The translations under genes and the position numbers were made by a program. Shown piece by piece: positions 36,725 through 48,419 of a stretch of 64,000 bases of DNA. Position 1 is the stretch's first letter. Each line of letters opens with the position of its first letter. The stretch comes from Oreohelix idahoensis. Taxonomy: Eukaryota; Mollusca; Gastropoda; Stylommatophora; Oreohelicidae. The stretch spans positions 82,124-146,123 of the forward strand of contig JAMPIV010012158.1 in the NCBI GenBank assembly GCA_024509875.1, in the 5' to 3' direction. The notes below the pieces were generated by a model. That model was not told the origin of the DNA. It saw only the letters and a list, made by a program, of their open reading frames with translations, and did not search any database.

Positions 36725-39056
36725 GCCGAAGAATTAAGGCTCTCATACACTTAGGCACAAGAATTTGCGAGTGCATAGACTTGTCCGAGTGTTGTACCAT
36801 TCGTACCAATATACCATTCTTCATAGTGATATACGATTTGTGATTCGTATTTTGATTGGGATCCCCTTTCTTTGCAAGAAGGAAGTATTTCTTCAAAGAA
36901 GGATCCTCTTCTTGACGTTTAACAAACGAGTCATGGGAAATCACCAAGTGCTCGTCTTGGCTATCAACTTCATTACTATTATCAGATGAAGTTGGGGGAT
37001 TAAGAGCTTGAGCTCTTGTCACCACTGCATTGACCGTTTGAATGTTTTTTTCTTCCCAACTAGAAATTTGTTGCGGGGTGCATTCCTTAACCCCATGAAT
37101 ACGACCGATTATAAGATCCGCAATAGGATTAGGAAGAAGACATGCATGGACATCTCCTGTGAAGAAAGGAGTGTCAATCCTAATAATAGCAGTAGGATAG
37201 CTTTCCATAGTACCACCAAATGTAACACATTTGATTGTTTTTCCCGTGGCACAGCAAGGATCTATCAGAGACTCCTTAACCCCGACGGTAGTACATCCCG
37301 AATCGAAAAGTACTGAGACTAGCCTATCATTTATTAGACCTTTATGTAAGATGAGAGATCCTCTCCCATCATGCGCAACTGTAGCAGGTAGAGCAGGAAG
37401 AGGGTGACCACAACTTAGCGTAGATACAGTTGATGAGTCAAACAATGTTAAGCATTGGGGGCATTCAGTTGCTCTCCCAAAATCGAAAGCACAACCAGTG
37501 ATAGCCCTAGAGTTACCACTATCATTTACTGTATTACAGGCTCCATCAAACTCTTGTTGCGCAGAGTTTGCCTGTTGGTAAGGTCTTTTTTTGTTAAACC
37601 TAGGTCTACCTCGATTATCATTTCCCCTGTAATTATTTCGACTATCATTTCCCCTGTAATTGTTATCATATTGCCTATTGTAATCATCATTCCGGTTTGA
37701 ATCCCGGTTTCTAAATTCACCATCGTCATAATCTTGACGTCGAGAATGATTACCTCGAAAATTTGAATAGTTATTATTTGGATAGCCTTTACGAAAGTGT
37801 CTCAAATTATTACCACTAAAATTACGAGAACTACCATCTTGTCTCCACTGCATAGACGAAGAACCATCATGTGTTGGATTACTCCGCTTCTGAGTGTAAT
37901 TTTGATTACTTCCCCTATTCCAATTTTGTTGAGCACCCTGAAATTTTTTTCTGAAATTAGGGCCATATGGTGTTGCCGAAGCAGCTGGCAACCCTTCTTT
38001 CACTTTAGAATTGCTAACTGTAGCATGGGGATGTGCTGTGGCATACTGACAACAGTATTCCTCCATTTCTTTTAAGTTTTTAGGCTTACGCTCATGAAGG
38101 AATGCAAGAAAAGAATCATTAACAGATGACAAAACCTTATCTCGCAATAATAAGTCCATTAGACCTTCATATGTTTTCTCAATCTGAGACAACTCAACCC
38201 ATCGTGTAAATGTACGACGTATCTTTGTAACAAAATCAGAGAAATCTACTCCATTTTCTGGCAACATTGTCCTAAAACGAAGACGATAGTCTTCTTGTTT
38301 TAATTGGTATTTCTTTAGTAATGCTGCCCTGACAACATCATAATTAGTCCTCTCATGTTCGTCTATTGTCATAAGAGTAGTCACTGTGTCACCTGTAAAA
38401 AATGGCATCAGTTGTTCAACATATTTTTCCTTTTTTATGTTATGCGTATCGCACAAAAATTGGAATCTATCTAGATAATCTGCTACGTCATCCTTTAAAG
38501 GATTGAAATGAGGCAATTTAATCCTACTAACAAACTCCTTTGTCGTACTCGAAGTTGTTTGCTGAGCACCCGTACTCGCCAATTTCAATTTCTCTAACTC
38601 CAAAATTGCGAGTTTTTCATCAAGTTCCATCTTCTGTTTTCTTTCCTCATGTTCCATTTTTCTAATTTCAGCCTCAGCAGCAGCTTGAAGTTTTTTTCCT
38701 CTGCAGCAGCTTGAAGTTTTTTTTCCTCTGCAGCAGCTTGAAGTTTTTTTGTCTTCCATTTCCATCTGGAATTTTCTTTCATCAGCTGCAGCTTGAGCTT
38801 TCCTCTCCTCAGCAGCAGCTTGAGCTTTTCTCTCCTCAGCCTCTCTTTGATACCTTCTTTCTTCAAGTTCTAATCTTCTATTCTCAGCTTCTAGCTTCTT
38901 TAGTTCAGCTTCTGCTTTCAATTTAATTTCCTCTTTTTGTTTCTTTTCTTCTGACTTTAATGCAATGGCGAATTGAGCAGATGAATATTCTTCCAATTCT
39001 TTACCAGACTTACCAAGGGTCAACCCTTGCTGGATGAAGAAATCCAATGTAGACAT
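36669..39056 (-). CDS. gag: E3 copy A gag-protease, running into the integrase finger
   Basis: A 795-codon frame. Residues about 36-160 are a charged coiled coil with alanine-rich repeats. Residues about 173-345 are the capsid, whose second half (254-345: DYRLRFRTMLPENGVDFSDF to EEYCCQYA) resembles the SCAN fold. A basic Asn/Arg/Gly-rich segment follows (about 365-505) with no CCHC knuckle. Protease has the DSG triad (VLFDSGCTTVG) near residue 583. The frame ends at the start of the integrase zinc finger because of the T-run shift at 36672. Residues 105-121 read TSSCCRGKK twice, where copy B reads a LQAAAE-type repeat: two compensating T-run shifts. Confidence 0.9.
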   Translation of the reverse strand: MSTLDFFIQQGLTLGKSGKELEEYSSAQFAIALKSEEKKQKEEIKLKAEAELKKLEAENRRLELEERRYQREAEERKAQAAAEERKAQAAADERKFQMEMEDKKTSSCCRGKKTSSCCRGKKLQAAAEAEIRKMEHEERKQKMELDEKLAILELEKLKLASTGAQQTTSSTTKEFVSRIKLPHFNPLKDDVADYLDRFQFLCDTHNIKKEKYVEQLMPFFTGDTVTTLMTIDEHERTNYDVVRAALLKKYQLKQEDYRLRFRTMLPENGVDFSDFVTKIRRTFTRWVELSQIEKTYEGLMDLLLRDKVLSSVNDSFLAFLHERKPKNLKEMEEYCCQYATAHPHATVSNSKVKEGLPAASATPYGPNFRKKFQGAQQNWNRGSNQNYTQKRSNPTHDGSSSMQWRQDGSSRNFSGNNLRHFRKGYPNNNYSNFRGNHSRRQDYDDGEFRNRDSNRNDDYNRQYDNNYRGNDSRNNYRGNDNRGRPRFNKKRPYQQANSAQQEFDGACNTVNDSGNSRAITGCAFDFGRATECPQCLTLFDSSTVSTLSCGHPLPALPATVAHDGRGSLILHKGLINDRLVSVLFDSGCTTVGVKESLIDPCCATGKTIKCVTFGGTMESYPTAIIRIDTPFFTGDVHACLLPNPIADLIIGRIHGVKECTPQQISSWEEKNIQTVNAVVTRAQALNPPTSSDNSNEVDSQDEHLVISHDSFVKRQEEDPSLKKYFLLAKKGDPNQNTNHKSYITMKNGILVRMVQHSDKSMHSQILVPKCMRALILRHAHDSQCAGHMGFSRTKN

Positions 39057-40444
39057 TCTGTCTAATGAGATCAGAAACCTGAAAAAAAATTAAATAAATT
39101 ACCTTATCCCACTTCAATGGGAGACAAGTCTGAAATGCTAGACTTGTATACTCACTTCACTTTATTTTACTGTCTCAATCTTTGTAGATAACAAGTCTTT
39201 TATCAAAGAACTTGTATAAATATCTTATATAATATTATTTAACAAACTCTATATGAAGAGTCTACCTTATCAATAATATCAAAACATGACCAAGTATGTG
39301 TATGTAGACTGTGCATGACAGTAATGTAGTACAACCAAAAAAAAAAATACAAAGACAAAAATACAAAACAATACAAATGGCAACACTGTTTTAACCAAAA
39401 ATGTGTAGAGAAATACACAAGAAAGGAGAGACCTACAGAATACAAACAAAACAAATCGACAATCAAAACTGAAAAACAGACAAAATATTACAAAAACAAC
39501 GTTAAGTACAATTACATCACAGCTAACATCAATAGCGACCAATTGTCACTAGCAAATTTCCAAATTAAGAAAATTTGCACCTACAGACCGCTTACAGTAA
39601 GCCTCGATCAAGTGGCATATTTACCGTAAGACCCACCAACCGAAAAACCCGCAGAAAAATACACAAAACAGTAGAAGTGACATAAACATATAGCAATCAA
39701 TTTCAATGTGTTGCAGAACAAGTTCAGTCACAGCTGAAACTAAAATAAATTTCTTGCTCCTTGCGAACACAGAAACGAAATGTCAAACGCGCACTGAACG
39801 TCAAATCCACTGTAACATAAAGTGGTATTCACGAACCAAAGTTACTATGACCTTCTCAAATTAGGGCTTGCACATTGAATGTTTACAATTTCACGTACTG
39901 TTTACAGACACTTGACCTCCAACAATGTAGCTTGAATACTCTGACCTAGAAAAGTCTGTTGTTGAATGAAACGTGTAACAACCCGCAGTACTGTTTACAA
40001 TAGGAACCCGCCTTCTATGCAGTTATGGTCCACGTAGCAAATGCCTAGTAGTTCACTTCAGTACTTGTCTTGTTATGCTTTATGTAGCATTATAATATAA
40101 ATGCTCGTACTGTTTATTTGTGTCAACCGTTGATGACCTATATCTGTCCTGTTGTAGCCAAAACTTGCAAGTGTAGAATTAGCGTTGTGTGTTACGGCTG
40201 TCCCGTGTGTAGCTTAGACCCACAGATCAGAAGTGTAATGTGTACTTGTCCTTCTTGTAACTTTCTCGACAAAACTGGAGACATCATACATGTAACAGCC
40301 AACCAGGAATGTAAATTTCTGGATCCATAAATGTCAACAATAATGTCAAATGCTCGCTCTGTTCTTTTTAAACCCACAGATCTGGTCCATCAGAAATGTA
40401 AGTTTCTAGGCCACATTGGCGACAAGAAATGTATCATAAGAGCC
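39057..40444 (-). other. E3 copy A leader (about 1.4 kb)
   Basis: Long AT-rich untranslated leader between the primer site and the gag ATG. Minus frames rich in Phe/Val near 39239-39542 and a Cys-rich plus frame at 40118-40330 recur in copy B but have no known domain. The primer site is repeated in decayed form within the leader. Confidence 0.65.
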
Positions 40445-40462
40445 CACGTAACTGGTCCACCA
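40445..40462 (-). promoter_or_regulatory. E3 copy A primer binding site (putative)
   Basis: Minus strand TGGTGGACCAGTTACGTG starts four bases past the end of LTR B. Same as 48398-48415. The tRNA is unassigned. Confidence 0.6.
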
Positions 40463-40466
40463 GAAA

Positions 40467-41613
40467 TGTAACTGTCTTTTTTTTTTCTTGTTGAGGTGAT
40501 CACTGGCCCAAGACAGTTTACATGTTGTTAGATGTGTAGTGCGAGCGTATGATGAGTTGAGTGTGGGTGCGAATGAAGACGCGAATGTGTTTAGGCTCGT
40601 ATAGATGTAGATCCTGCAACCCATACTCTCACATGCAGTAATCAAGGATGCTTTGACACTGCAGGCATGTTTCAAGACATTTATTGACGGGAACACACAT
40701 AATATCAACAGGAACAGTCAGTGTAACAAGGTCATGCTGACCTGACATCGATAGGTATACATTTGGCATTCAAAAAGGTAAACATCAGAATAGACGTGCA
40801 TGGTCAATAGCAAAGTTCTTCAATAATGACAGTTCGTAGCGTCGCCCTTGGCGTCTCTGACTAAACGCGTCAGATGCCTTAGTTACCTTGACACACAGGT
40901 GCAACTTGGCACTCCCTGCCAATTGCACATATCAGGCTGTAGTATAATAGCCGGAAGCACAGGCCTCGTCCTAACGTCGGCCGTGTACTTCTGTTAAATA
41001 GGTTATCACCAACCCTGCAGTAATACTTATTGTAGATAGAAGTTCCGCCAATCTGCGGCTCCCACAATATATCTTCGTCACTGGATTTCTGGACAATATA
41101 AGACTAACAGTCTTGGATGGCTACCTCGAGCACAAATATATAAGTTCTGAAATGGCGGATCCGTGAACTGCTGTTCACCCTAGGTAATCCTTTACATGTT
41201 CTGCCACCGAAAAGCGTAATAATGCATAAAGGTCGGTATTACCTGGTAAATGAATCCTCAGAACTACACAAGGAATTCTGTCGTCATCCCGACGCACAGA
41301 GATTCACTGGGGAAAACTGCCATAGCAGTTACTTCGAAGATTCTCCCCGAAAAACAATGGACTCTTGGTCCCTTCAGAAAAACAGGACCTCCCGGCTTCC
41401 CGGAAGTATATCTCACTCCCGCTTAAAAAACCTTCCCATAGGCCCACGCCGAACTGTCAACCTCTGACCCTAAAGGTCAAACACAATGAATGAATAAACA
41501 AGGGAAGACAACCCCTAATCAACCTGACATCGCAGGTAAAGACACAATTATACTTATGATACAAACATAAGCAAATAACTTGACAGATGACTCCGTCGAA
41601 AATGACAGCAACA
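40467..41613 (-). repeat. E3 LTR B (middle, shared)
   Basis: 1147 bp, TGTAACTGTC to GACAGCAACA. Serves as 3' LTR of copy B and 5' LTR of copy A. It has private variants absent from both A and C: tctcac for tcgcac near 40629, acacacagg for acatacagg near 40893, and ccctgcc for cccgcc near 40916. Confidence 0.95.
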
Positions 41614-42051
41614 TTACTACCACCCCCCTGTAAAAAAAAAAAATGCAATTTTTTTTTTTTTTTTTAATATGTTCATGAGCAAGATAGCACCAGTATCACT
41701 TCTGTGCTCATGCAAACAATGAACCTAATATCAGGTACAATAGAAGAGGGTACAAATCATCTCCCAACATAGGAGAAAATATTTCCTTTAAGCCAAACAA
41801 ACTAAGGGATACCATTCAAGAAACCTAAGTTGCTGGCAATACCAATCATATATCAAACATTACTAAATAATATAATCATAGCAATATACAAATGTCAATG
41901 CTATTTTAGCAACATATCACTGATGGATGGACAAAATGAAATTTGTTAAATTATCTAAACATCATCCAAATACATTTGTATTACAACATATTATGATATT
42001 AAGGACAGACCTAAGTCTGAAAATATATCAGGAAAAACTAGGACACAAGAT
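41614..42051 (-). other. E3 copy B polypurine tract and 3' untranslated region
   Basis: Purine tract GGGGGGTGGTAGTAA (minus) at 41614-41628 beside LTR B, then about 420 bases matching copy A. No gene. Confidence 0.75.
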
Positions 42052-45000
42052 TTAACTGGAATCATGTGGGCATCTAGACAATATGTCCGCCATCACATTA
42101 TCCGAACCACGGATAGCTCGCACCGTGAAATGGAAAGGCTGAAGAGCAATAGCATAACGAGTAGATCTCGAGCTCTTCAAATCCTTACTTTGCATAGCCG
42201 TAAGAGCTTTTTGGTCGGTTTCCATAAAGAAATGCGCGCCCAGAAGGAACCTTTGTAGCTTAAGAATGGACCAAACCATAGCTAACAATTCACGGTCCAA
42301 AACCGAGTAATTCCTTTCTGCCGCATTCAGCTTCCTAGAAATATACATTACAGGATGCAGAGTTCCTGAATATTCCTGCATTAGTGCCGCTCCAATGCCA
42401 GTGGAAGAGGCATCACTACGAAGGACAAAAGTCTTATCAATCGTCGGTAGTCTTAAGATAGGATGAGATGAGAACAAATTCTTAACCTGATCCAATGAAG
42501 ATTGGCATTCTTGGGACCAACGCACCATATTAGGAGAACCTTTTTTCAATAACGTTGAAAGTGGTGCCATAATGGAGGACAGATTCTCAATGAATCTTCC
42601 ATAGAATTGTATCAATCCCAAGAGACTACGCACTTGCTTTTTTGTCTTCGGAACCGAGATATTTAATATCTTTGAAATGTTTTGGTCCTCTGTCTTCAAC
42701 AGACCATGACCAACTCGATGACCTAGGAAGGAAATTTCACTAAACCCAACAAAAGCTTTAGAGGGTTTAGCAGTCAAACTATGCTCACGTAGAGTAGATA
42801 GCAATTCCTTCAGACCCACATAGTGTTCTTCCCAAGTATCGCTGAAAAGACAGATGTCGTCTAAATATGCAATGACATCTGCACGATCTGATAGAATTCG
42901 TCGCATCATGCGCACGAAAGTCGCTGGGGCGTTCATAAGCCCGAAAGGCATAAAATTCCATTGAAACAGACCCCTAGGTGTCGAAAAAGCAGTGAGAGGT
43001 TTGGCGTGTTCCGTCAATGGGACTTGCCAATAACCTTTCGACAAGTCTAGTTTAGTAAAGAATTTAGCTTTAGAAAGTCTAATAAGTAGATCATCTAATA
43101 ACGGCATAGGTTCAGCATCGAACTTCGTAACTTGATTTAATTTGCGATAATCAACGCAAAGACGTATGTTATTGTCTTTCTTTCGAACAATAACTATCGA
43201 CGAAGAATAAGCTGAAGTGGATGGTTCAATTATTTGTAGTTGAATCATTTCATCCAATTCTTTCTCGACTTGTGCTTGAAAATGAATAGGTATTGGGTAT
43301 GGTCTTACTCTGATCGGATTACGATCAGTAAGTATGATGTCATGTTCTATGACATCTGTGTGTCCAGGAATGTCGGTAAGGACATCCTGATATGATTGTA
43401 ACGTAGAGGATACTTGACGTTGTTCCTCAAAAGACAAGTTAGAAGAGACTGTAACGTCTCTCCACGATTCCGTTGAAATAAGTGGAATCGTAGGAAGAGG
43501 TAAGTTCACGTCAGAAAAAATAGTTTCCTCATCCTGTATAACGGACAGGGATGAGATGTGACCATGTTGAACTGGAGAGTCGTCCGTCGCCTGGAAAATA
43601 GGCTGTAAATAGTCTGGACGTTCAATAAACTCTGTTAACATATTTATATGGAAGGTTTTATGCCTTCCATCCACATCGACAATATAGTCGACATCAGAAA
43701 TTTTCGAGACTATAGTGTATGGACCCTTCCAAGAAATGAGAAGTCTATTCTCTCTTGAGGGCAGTAAGACATATGCTTTGTCTCCAGGACAAAGTTGACG
43801 TAGGCGTCTTTTCTTATTAGCAAATCGCCTAGCTTTTTCTTTCGCAAATTCGGAAGATGAAGTTGCTAACCTGCACGATTCGATAATCTTTTCTCTAAGA
43901 GCTATAACATATTCATATGACGATTGTGTATCATCGTCAATATTATCGGAAGTTATCAAATCGTGTAACAAGGACATTGGCCCGCGCGGTTGCGCGCCAA
44001 AGACAAGTTCGAAAGGAGAAAACCCTGTATGCTCGTTGGGAACCTCTCTATAGGCAAAGAGGACTGCAGGTAAAACCCTGTCCCAATCTTCAGGATGATC
44101 CTCCGTTATCTTGCCAAGTAAGTTCTTTAGTGTCCTGTTAAGACGTTCTACCAATCCATTGGACATTGGATGATAAATACTACTGAGAGACCTTTTAATG
44201 TCTAGCGTAGCCATTACCTGAGACATAACGTCCGAAATTAACTGAGTGCCGTGATCCGACAGTATTTCTCCGGGGAATCCCAGACGAGAAAATACGAGCC
44301 AAAGAGCATCAGCGATATCGACAGTTGATATGCTCTTCAGAGGAATAGCCTCTGGCCAACGCGTGCACATGTCCACGCAAGTGAGGATAAATTGGTGTCC
44401 TCTGGCTGACTTAATTTTGAACGGACCAATGATGTCTATAGCCATTTTCTGAAACGGCCGAATCGGAATATCTGCAGCCTGAATAGGAGCAGCATGTCTC
44501 GGACCCCTAGACTTGACCTCTTGACAAATTTTGCAAGATCGGCAATAAATTCGGATGTCTTTATTCACGAATGGCCAAAAGAATGACGCAAGGACTCTAG
44601 TTTTAGTTCTGGAAAAACCCATGTGTCCCGCACACTGAGAATCGTGTGCATGCCGAAGAATTAAGGCTCTCATACACTTAGGCACAAGAATTTGCGAGTG
44701 CATAGACTTGTCCGAGTGTTGTACCATTCGTACCAATATACCATTCTTCATAGTGATATACGATTTGTGATTCGTATTTTGATTGGGATCCCCTTTCTTT
44801 GCAAGAAGGAAGTATTTCTTCAAAGAAGGATCCTCTTCTTGACGTTTAACAAACGAGTCATGGGAAATCACCAAGTGCTCGTCTTGGCTATCAACTTCAT
44901 TACTATTATAAGATGAAGTTGGGGGATTAAGAGCTTGAGCTCTTGTCACCACTGCATTGACCGTTTGAATGTTTTTTTCTTCCCAACTAGAAATTTGTTG

Positions 45001-45372
45001 CGGGGTGCATTCCTTAACCCCATGAATACGACCGATTATAAGATCCGCAATAGGATTAGGAAGAAGACATGCATGGACATCTCCTGTGAAGAAAGGAGTG
45101 TCAATCCTAATAATAGCAGTAGGATAGCTTTCCATAGTACCACCAAATGTAACACATTTGATTGTTTTTCCCGTGGCACAGCAAGGATCTATCAGAGACT
45201 CCTTAACCCCGACGGTAGTACATCCCGAATCGAAAAGTACTGAGACTAGCCTATCATTTATTAGACCTTTATGTAAGATGAGAGATCCTCTCCCATCATG
45301 CGCAACTGTAGCAGGTAGAGCAGGAAGAGGGTGACCACAACTTAGCGTAGATACAGTTGATGAGTCAAACAA
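42052..45372 (-). CDS. pol: E3 copy B pol: protease-integrase-RT-RNase H, open throughout
   Basis: A 1106-codon frame, probably the pol part of a longer gag-pol frame (its first codon is not an ATG). Protease: DSG at 48-50. Integrase: zinc finger H243, H250, C280, C283; catalytic D312, D373, E409; GPY/F module near 549-552. Reverse transcriptase about 690-880: LCVDYRKLN, FTKLDLSKGYWQVPL, and YLDD at 836-839. RNase H about 983-1100: D987, E1028, D1053 and D1091 or D1096. All catalytic residues looked for are present. Integrase precedes RT, as in Gmr1-like and copia elements, while every domain is gypsy-like. Upstream gag in this copy is broken. Confidence 0.95.
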   Translation of the reverse strand: MFDSSTVSTLSCGHPLPALPATVAHDGRGSLILHKGLINDRLVSVLFDSGCTTVGVKESLIDPCCATGKTIKCVTFGGTMESYPTAIIRIDTPFFTGDVHACLLPNPIADLIIGRIHGVKECTPQQISSWEEKNIQTVNAVVTRAQALNPPTSSYNSNEVDSQDEHLVISHDSFVKRQEEDPSLKKYFLLAKKGDPNQNTNHKSYITMKNGILVRMVQHSDKSMHSQILVPKCMRALILRHAHDSQCAGHMGFSRTKTRVLASFFWPFVNKDIRIYCRSCKICQEVKSRGPRHAAPIQAADIPIRPFQKMAIDIIGPFKIKSARGHQFILTCVDMCTRWPEAIPLKSISTVDIADALWLVFSRLGFPGEILSDHGTQLISDVMSQVMATLDIKRSLSSIYHPMSNGLVERLNRTLKNLLGKITEDHPEDWDRVLPAVLFAYREVPNEHTGFSPFELVFGAQPRGPMSLLHDLITSDNIDDDTQSSYEYVIALREKIIESCRLATSSSEFAKEKARRFANKKRRLRQLCPGDKAYVLLPSRENRLLISWKGPYTIVSKISDVDYIVDVDGRHKTFHINMLTEFIERPDYLQPIFQATDDSPVQHGHISSLSVIQDEETIFSDVNLPLPTIPLISTESWRDVTVSSNLSFEEQRQVSSTLQSYQDVLTDIPGHTDVIEHDIILTDRNPIRVRPYPIPIHFQAQVEKELDEMIQLQIIEPSTSAYSSSIVIVRKKDNNIRLCVDYRKLNQVTKFDAEPMPLLDDLLIRLSKAKFFTKLDLSKGYWQVPLTEHAKPLTAFSTPRGLFQWNFMPFGLMNAPATFVRMMRRILSDRADVIAYLDDICLFSDTWEEHYVGLKELLSTLREHSLTAKPSKAFVGFSEISFLGHRVGHGLLKTEDQNISKILNISVPKTKKQVRSLLGLIQFYGRFIENLSSIMAPLSTLLKKGSPNMVRWSQECQSSLDQVKNLFSSHPILRLPTIDKTFVLRSDASSTGIGAALMQEYSGTLHPVMYISRKLNAAERNYSVLDRELLAMVWSILKLQRFLLGAHFFMETDQKALTAMQSKDLKSSRSTRYAIALQPFHFTVRAIRGSDNVMADILSRCPHDSS

Positions 45373-45452
45373 TGTTAAGCATTGGGGGCATTCAGTTGCT
45401 CTCCCAAAATCGAAAGCACAACCAGTGATAGCCCTAGAGTTACCACTATCAT

Positions 45453-47073
45453 TTACTGTATTACAGGCTCCATCAAACTCTTGTTGCGCAGAGTTTGCCT
45501 GTTGGTAAGGTCTTTTTTTGTTAAACCTAGGTCTACCTCGATTATCATTTCCCCTGTGTTATTTTGACTATCATTTCCCCTGTAATTATTTCGATTATCA
45601 TTTCCCCTGTAATTGTGATCATATTGCCTATTGTAATCATCATTCCGGTTTGAATCCCGGTTTCTAAATTCACCATCGTCATAATCTTGACGTCGAGAAT
45701 GATTACCTCGAAAATTTGAATAGTTATTATTTGGATAGCCTTTACGAAAGTGTCTCAAATTATTACCACTAAAATTACGAGAACTACCATCTTGTCTCCA
45801 CTGCATAGACGAAGAACCATCATGTGTTGGATTACTCCGCTTCTGAGTGTAATTTTGATTACTTCCCCTATTCCAATTTTGTTGAGCACCCTGAAATTTT
45901 TTTCTGAAATTAGGGCCATATGGTGTTGCCGAAGCAGCTGGCAACCCTTCTTTCACTTTAGAATTGCTAACTGTAGCATGGGGATGTGCTGTGGCATACT
46001 GACAACAGTATTCCTCCATTTCTTTTAAGTTTTTAGGCTTACGCTCATGAAGGAATGCAAGAAAAGAATCATTAACAGATGACAAAACCTTATCTCGCAA
46101 TAATAAGTCCATTAGACCTTCATATGTTTTCTCAATCTGAGACAACTCAACCCATCGTGTAAATGTACGACGTATCTTTGTAACAAAATCAGAGAAATCT
46201 ACTCCATTTTCTGGCAACATTGTCCTAAAACGAAGACGATAGTCTTCTTGTTTTAATTGGTATTTCTTTAGTAATGCTGCCCTGACAACATCATAATTAG
46301 TCCTCTCATGTTCGTCTATTGTCATAAGAGTAGTCACTGTGTCACCTGTAAAAAATGGCATCAGTTGTTCAACATATTTTTCCTTTTTTATGTTATGCGT
46401 ATCGCACAAAAATTGGAATCTATCTAGATAATCTGCTACGTCATCCTTTAAAGGATTGAAATGAGGCAATTTAATCCTACTAACAAACTCCTTTGTCGTA
46501 CTCGAAGTTGTTTGCTGAGCACCCGTACTCGCCAATTTCAATTTCTCTAACTCCAAAATTGCGAGTTTTTCATCAAGTTCCATCTTCTGTTTTCTTTCCT
46601 CATGTTCCATTTTTCTAATTTCAGCCTCAGCAGCAGCTTGAAGTTTTTTTTCCTCTGCAGCAGCTTGAAGTTTTTTTCCCTCTGCAGCAGCTTGAAGTTT
46701 TTTGTCTTCCATTTCCATCTGGAATTTTCTTTCATCAGCTGCAGCTTGAGCTTTCCTCTCCTCAGCAGCAGCTTGAGCTTTTTCTCTCCTCAGCCTCTCT
46801 TTGATACCTTCTTTCTTCAAGTTCTAATCTTCTATTCTCAGCTTCTAGCTTCTTTAGTTCAGCTTCTGCTTTCAATTTAATTTCCTCTTTTTGTTTCTTT
46901 TCTTCTGACTTTAATGCAATGGCGAATTGAGCAGATGAATATTCTTCCAATTCTTTACCAGACTTACCAAGGGTCAACCCTTGCTGGATGAAGAAATCCA
47001 ATGTAGACATTCTGTCTAATGAGATCAGAAACCTGAAAAAAAAAATTAAATAAATTACCTTATCCCACTTCAA
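45453..47073 (-). pseudogene. gag: E3 copy B gag, two frameshifts
   Basis: Same gag as copy A in two frames: 47073-46762 (N-terminus and start of the coiled coil) and 46820-45453 (rest of the coiled coil, capsid with SCAN-like half, Asn/Arg/Gly-rich tail). A T-run is one longer at about 46780. Near 45555-45580 a disrupted copy of the repeated tatcatttcccctgtaatt block shifts the frame before protease. The ATG at 47010 matches the copy A start; earlier codons to 47073 are probably leader. Confidence 0.9.
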
Positions 47074-48397
47074 TGGGAGACAAGTCTGAAATGCTAGACT
47101 TGTATACTCACTTCACTTTATTTTACTGTCTCAATCTTTGTAGATAACAAGTCTTTTATCAAAGAACTTGTATAAATATCTTATATAATATTATTTAACA
47201 AACTCTATATGAAGAGTCTACCTTATCAATAATATCAAAACATGACCAAGTATGTGTATGTAGACTGTGCATGACAGTAATGTAGTACAACCAAAAAAAA
47301 ATACAAAGACAAAAATACAAAACAATACAAATGGCAACACTGTTTTAACCAAAAATGTGTAGAGAAATACACAAGAAAGGAGAGACCTACAGAATACAAA
47401 CAAAACAAATCGACAATCAAAACTGAAAAACAGACAAAATATTACAAAAACAACGTTAAGTACAATTACATCACAGCTAACATCAATAGCGACCAATTGT
47501 CACTAGCAAATTTCCAAATTAAGAAAATTTGCACCTACAGACCGCTTACAGTAAGCCTCGATCAAGTGGCATATTTACCGTAAGACCCACCAACCGAAAA
47601 ACCCGCAGAAAAATACACAAAACAGTAGAAGTGACATAAACATATAGCAATCAATTTCAATGTGTTGCAGAACAAGTTCAGTCACAGCTGAAACTAAAAT
47701 AAATTTCTTGCTCCTTGCGAACACAGAAACGAAATGTCAAACGCGCATGAACGTCAAATCCACTGTAACATAAAGTGGTATTCACGAACCAAAGTTACTA
47801 TGACCTTCTCAAATTAGGGCTTGCACATTGAATGTTTACAATTTCACGTACTGTTTACAGACACTTGACCTCCAACAATGTAGCTTGAATACTCTGACCT
47901 AGAAAAGTCTGTTGTTGAATGAAACGTGTAACAACCCGCAGTACTGTTTACAATAGGAACCCGCCTTCTATGCAGTTATGGTCCACGTAGCAAATGCCTA
48001 GTAGTTCACTTCAGTACTTGTCTTGTTATGCTTTATGTAGCATTATAATATAAATGCTCGTACTGTTTATTTGTGTCAACCGTTGATGACCTATATCTGT
48101 CCTGTTGTAGCCAAAACTTGCAAGTGTAGAATTAGCGTTGTGTGTTACGGCTGTCCCGTGTGTAGCTTAGACCCACAGATCAGAAGTGTAATGTGTACTT
48201 GTCCTTCTTGTAACTTTCTCGACAAAACTGGAGACATCATACATGTAACAGCCAACCAGGAATGTAAATTTCTGAATCCATAAATGTCAACAATAATGTC
48301 AAATGCTCGCTCTGTTCTTTTTAAACCCACAGATCTGGTCCATCAGAAATGTAAGTTTCTAGGCCACATTGGCGACAAGAAATGTATCATAAGAGCC
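47074..48397 (-). other. E3 copy B leader (about 1.3 kb)
   Basis: Matches the copy A leader with single-base differences. Contains decayed repeats of the primer-site/LTR junction: ctggtccatcagaaatgtaa near 48335 and ccaggaatgtaaatttctg near 48256, beside the true ctggtccaccagaaatgtaa at 48405. Confidence 0.65.
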
Positions 48398-48415
48398 CAC
48401 GTAACTGGTCCACCA
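48398..48415 (-). promoter_or_regulatory. E3 copy B primer binding site (putative)
   Basis: Minus strand TGGTGGACCAGTTACGTG, four bases past the end of LTR C. Confidence 0.6.
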
Positions 48416-48419
48416 GAAA

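Noticed and set aside
36765..38075. Plus-strand frames opposite E3 gag and pol
   Set aside because: Shadows of the minus-strand coding region.
40118..40330. Cys-rich plus-strand frame with CX2C pairs in the E3 leader (also 48071-48283)
   Set aside because: Antisense to E3, not a known zinc domain; a duplicate merely reflects the tandem.
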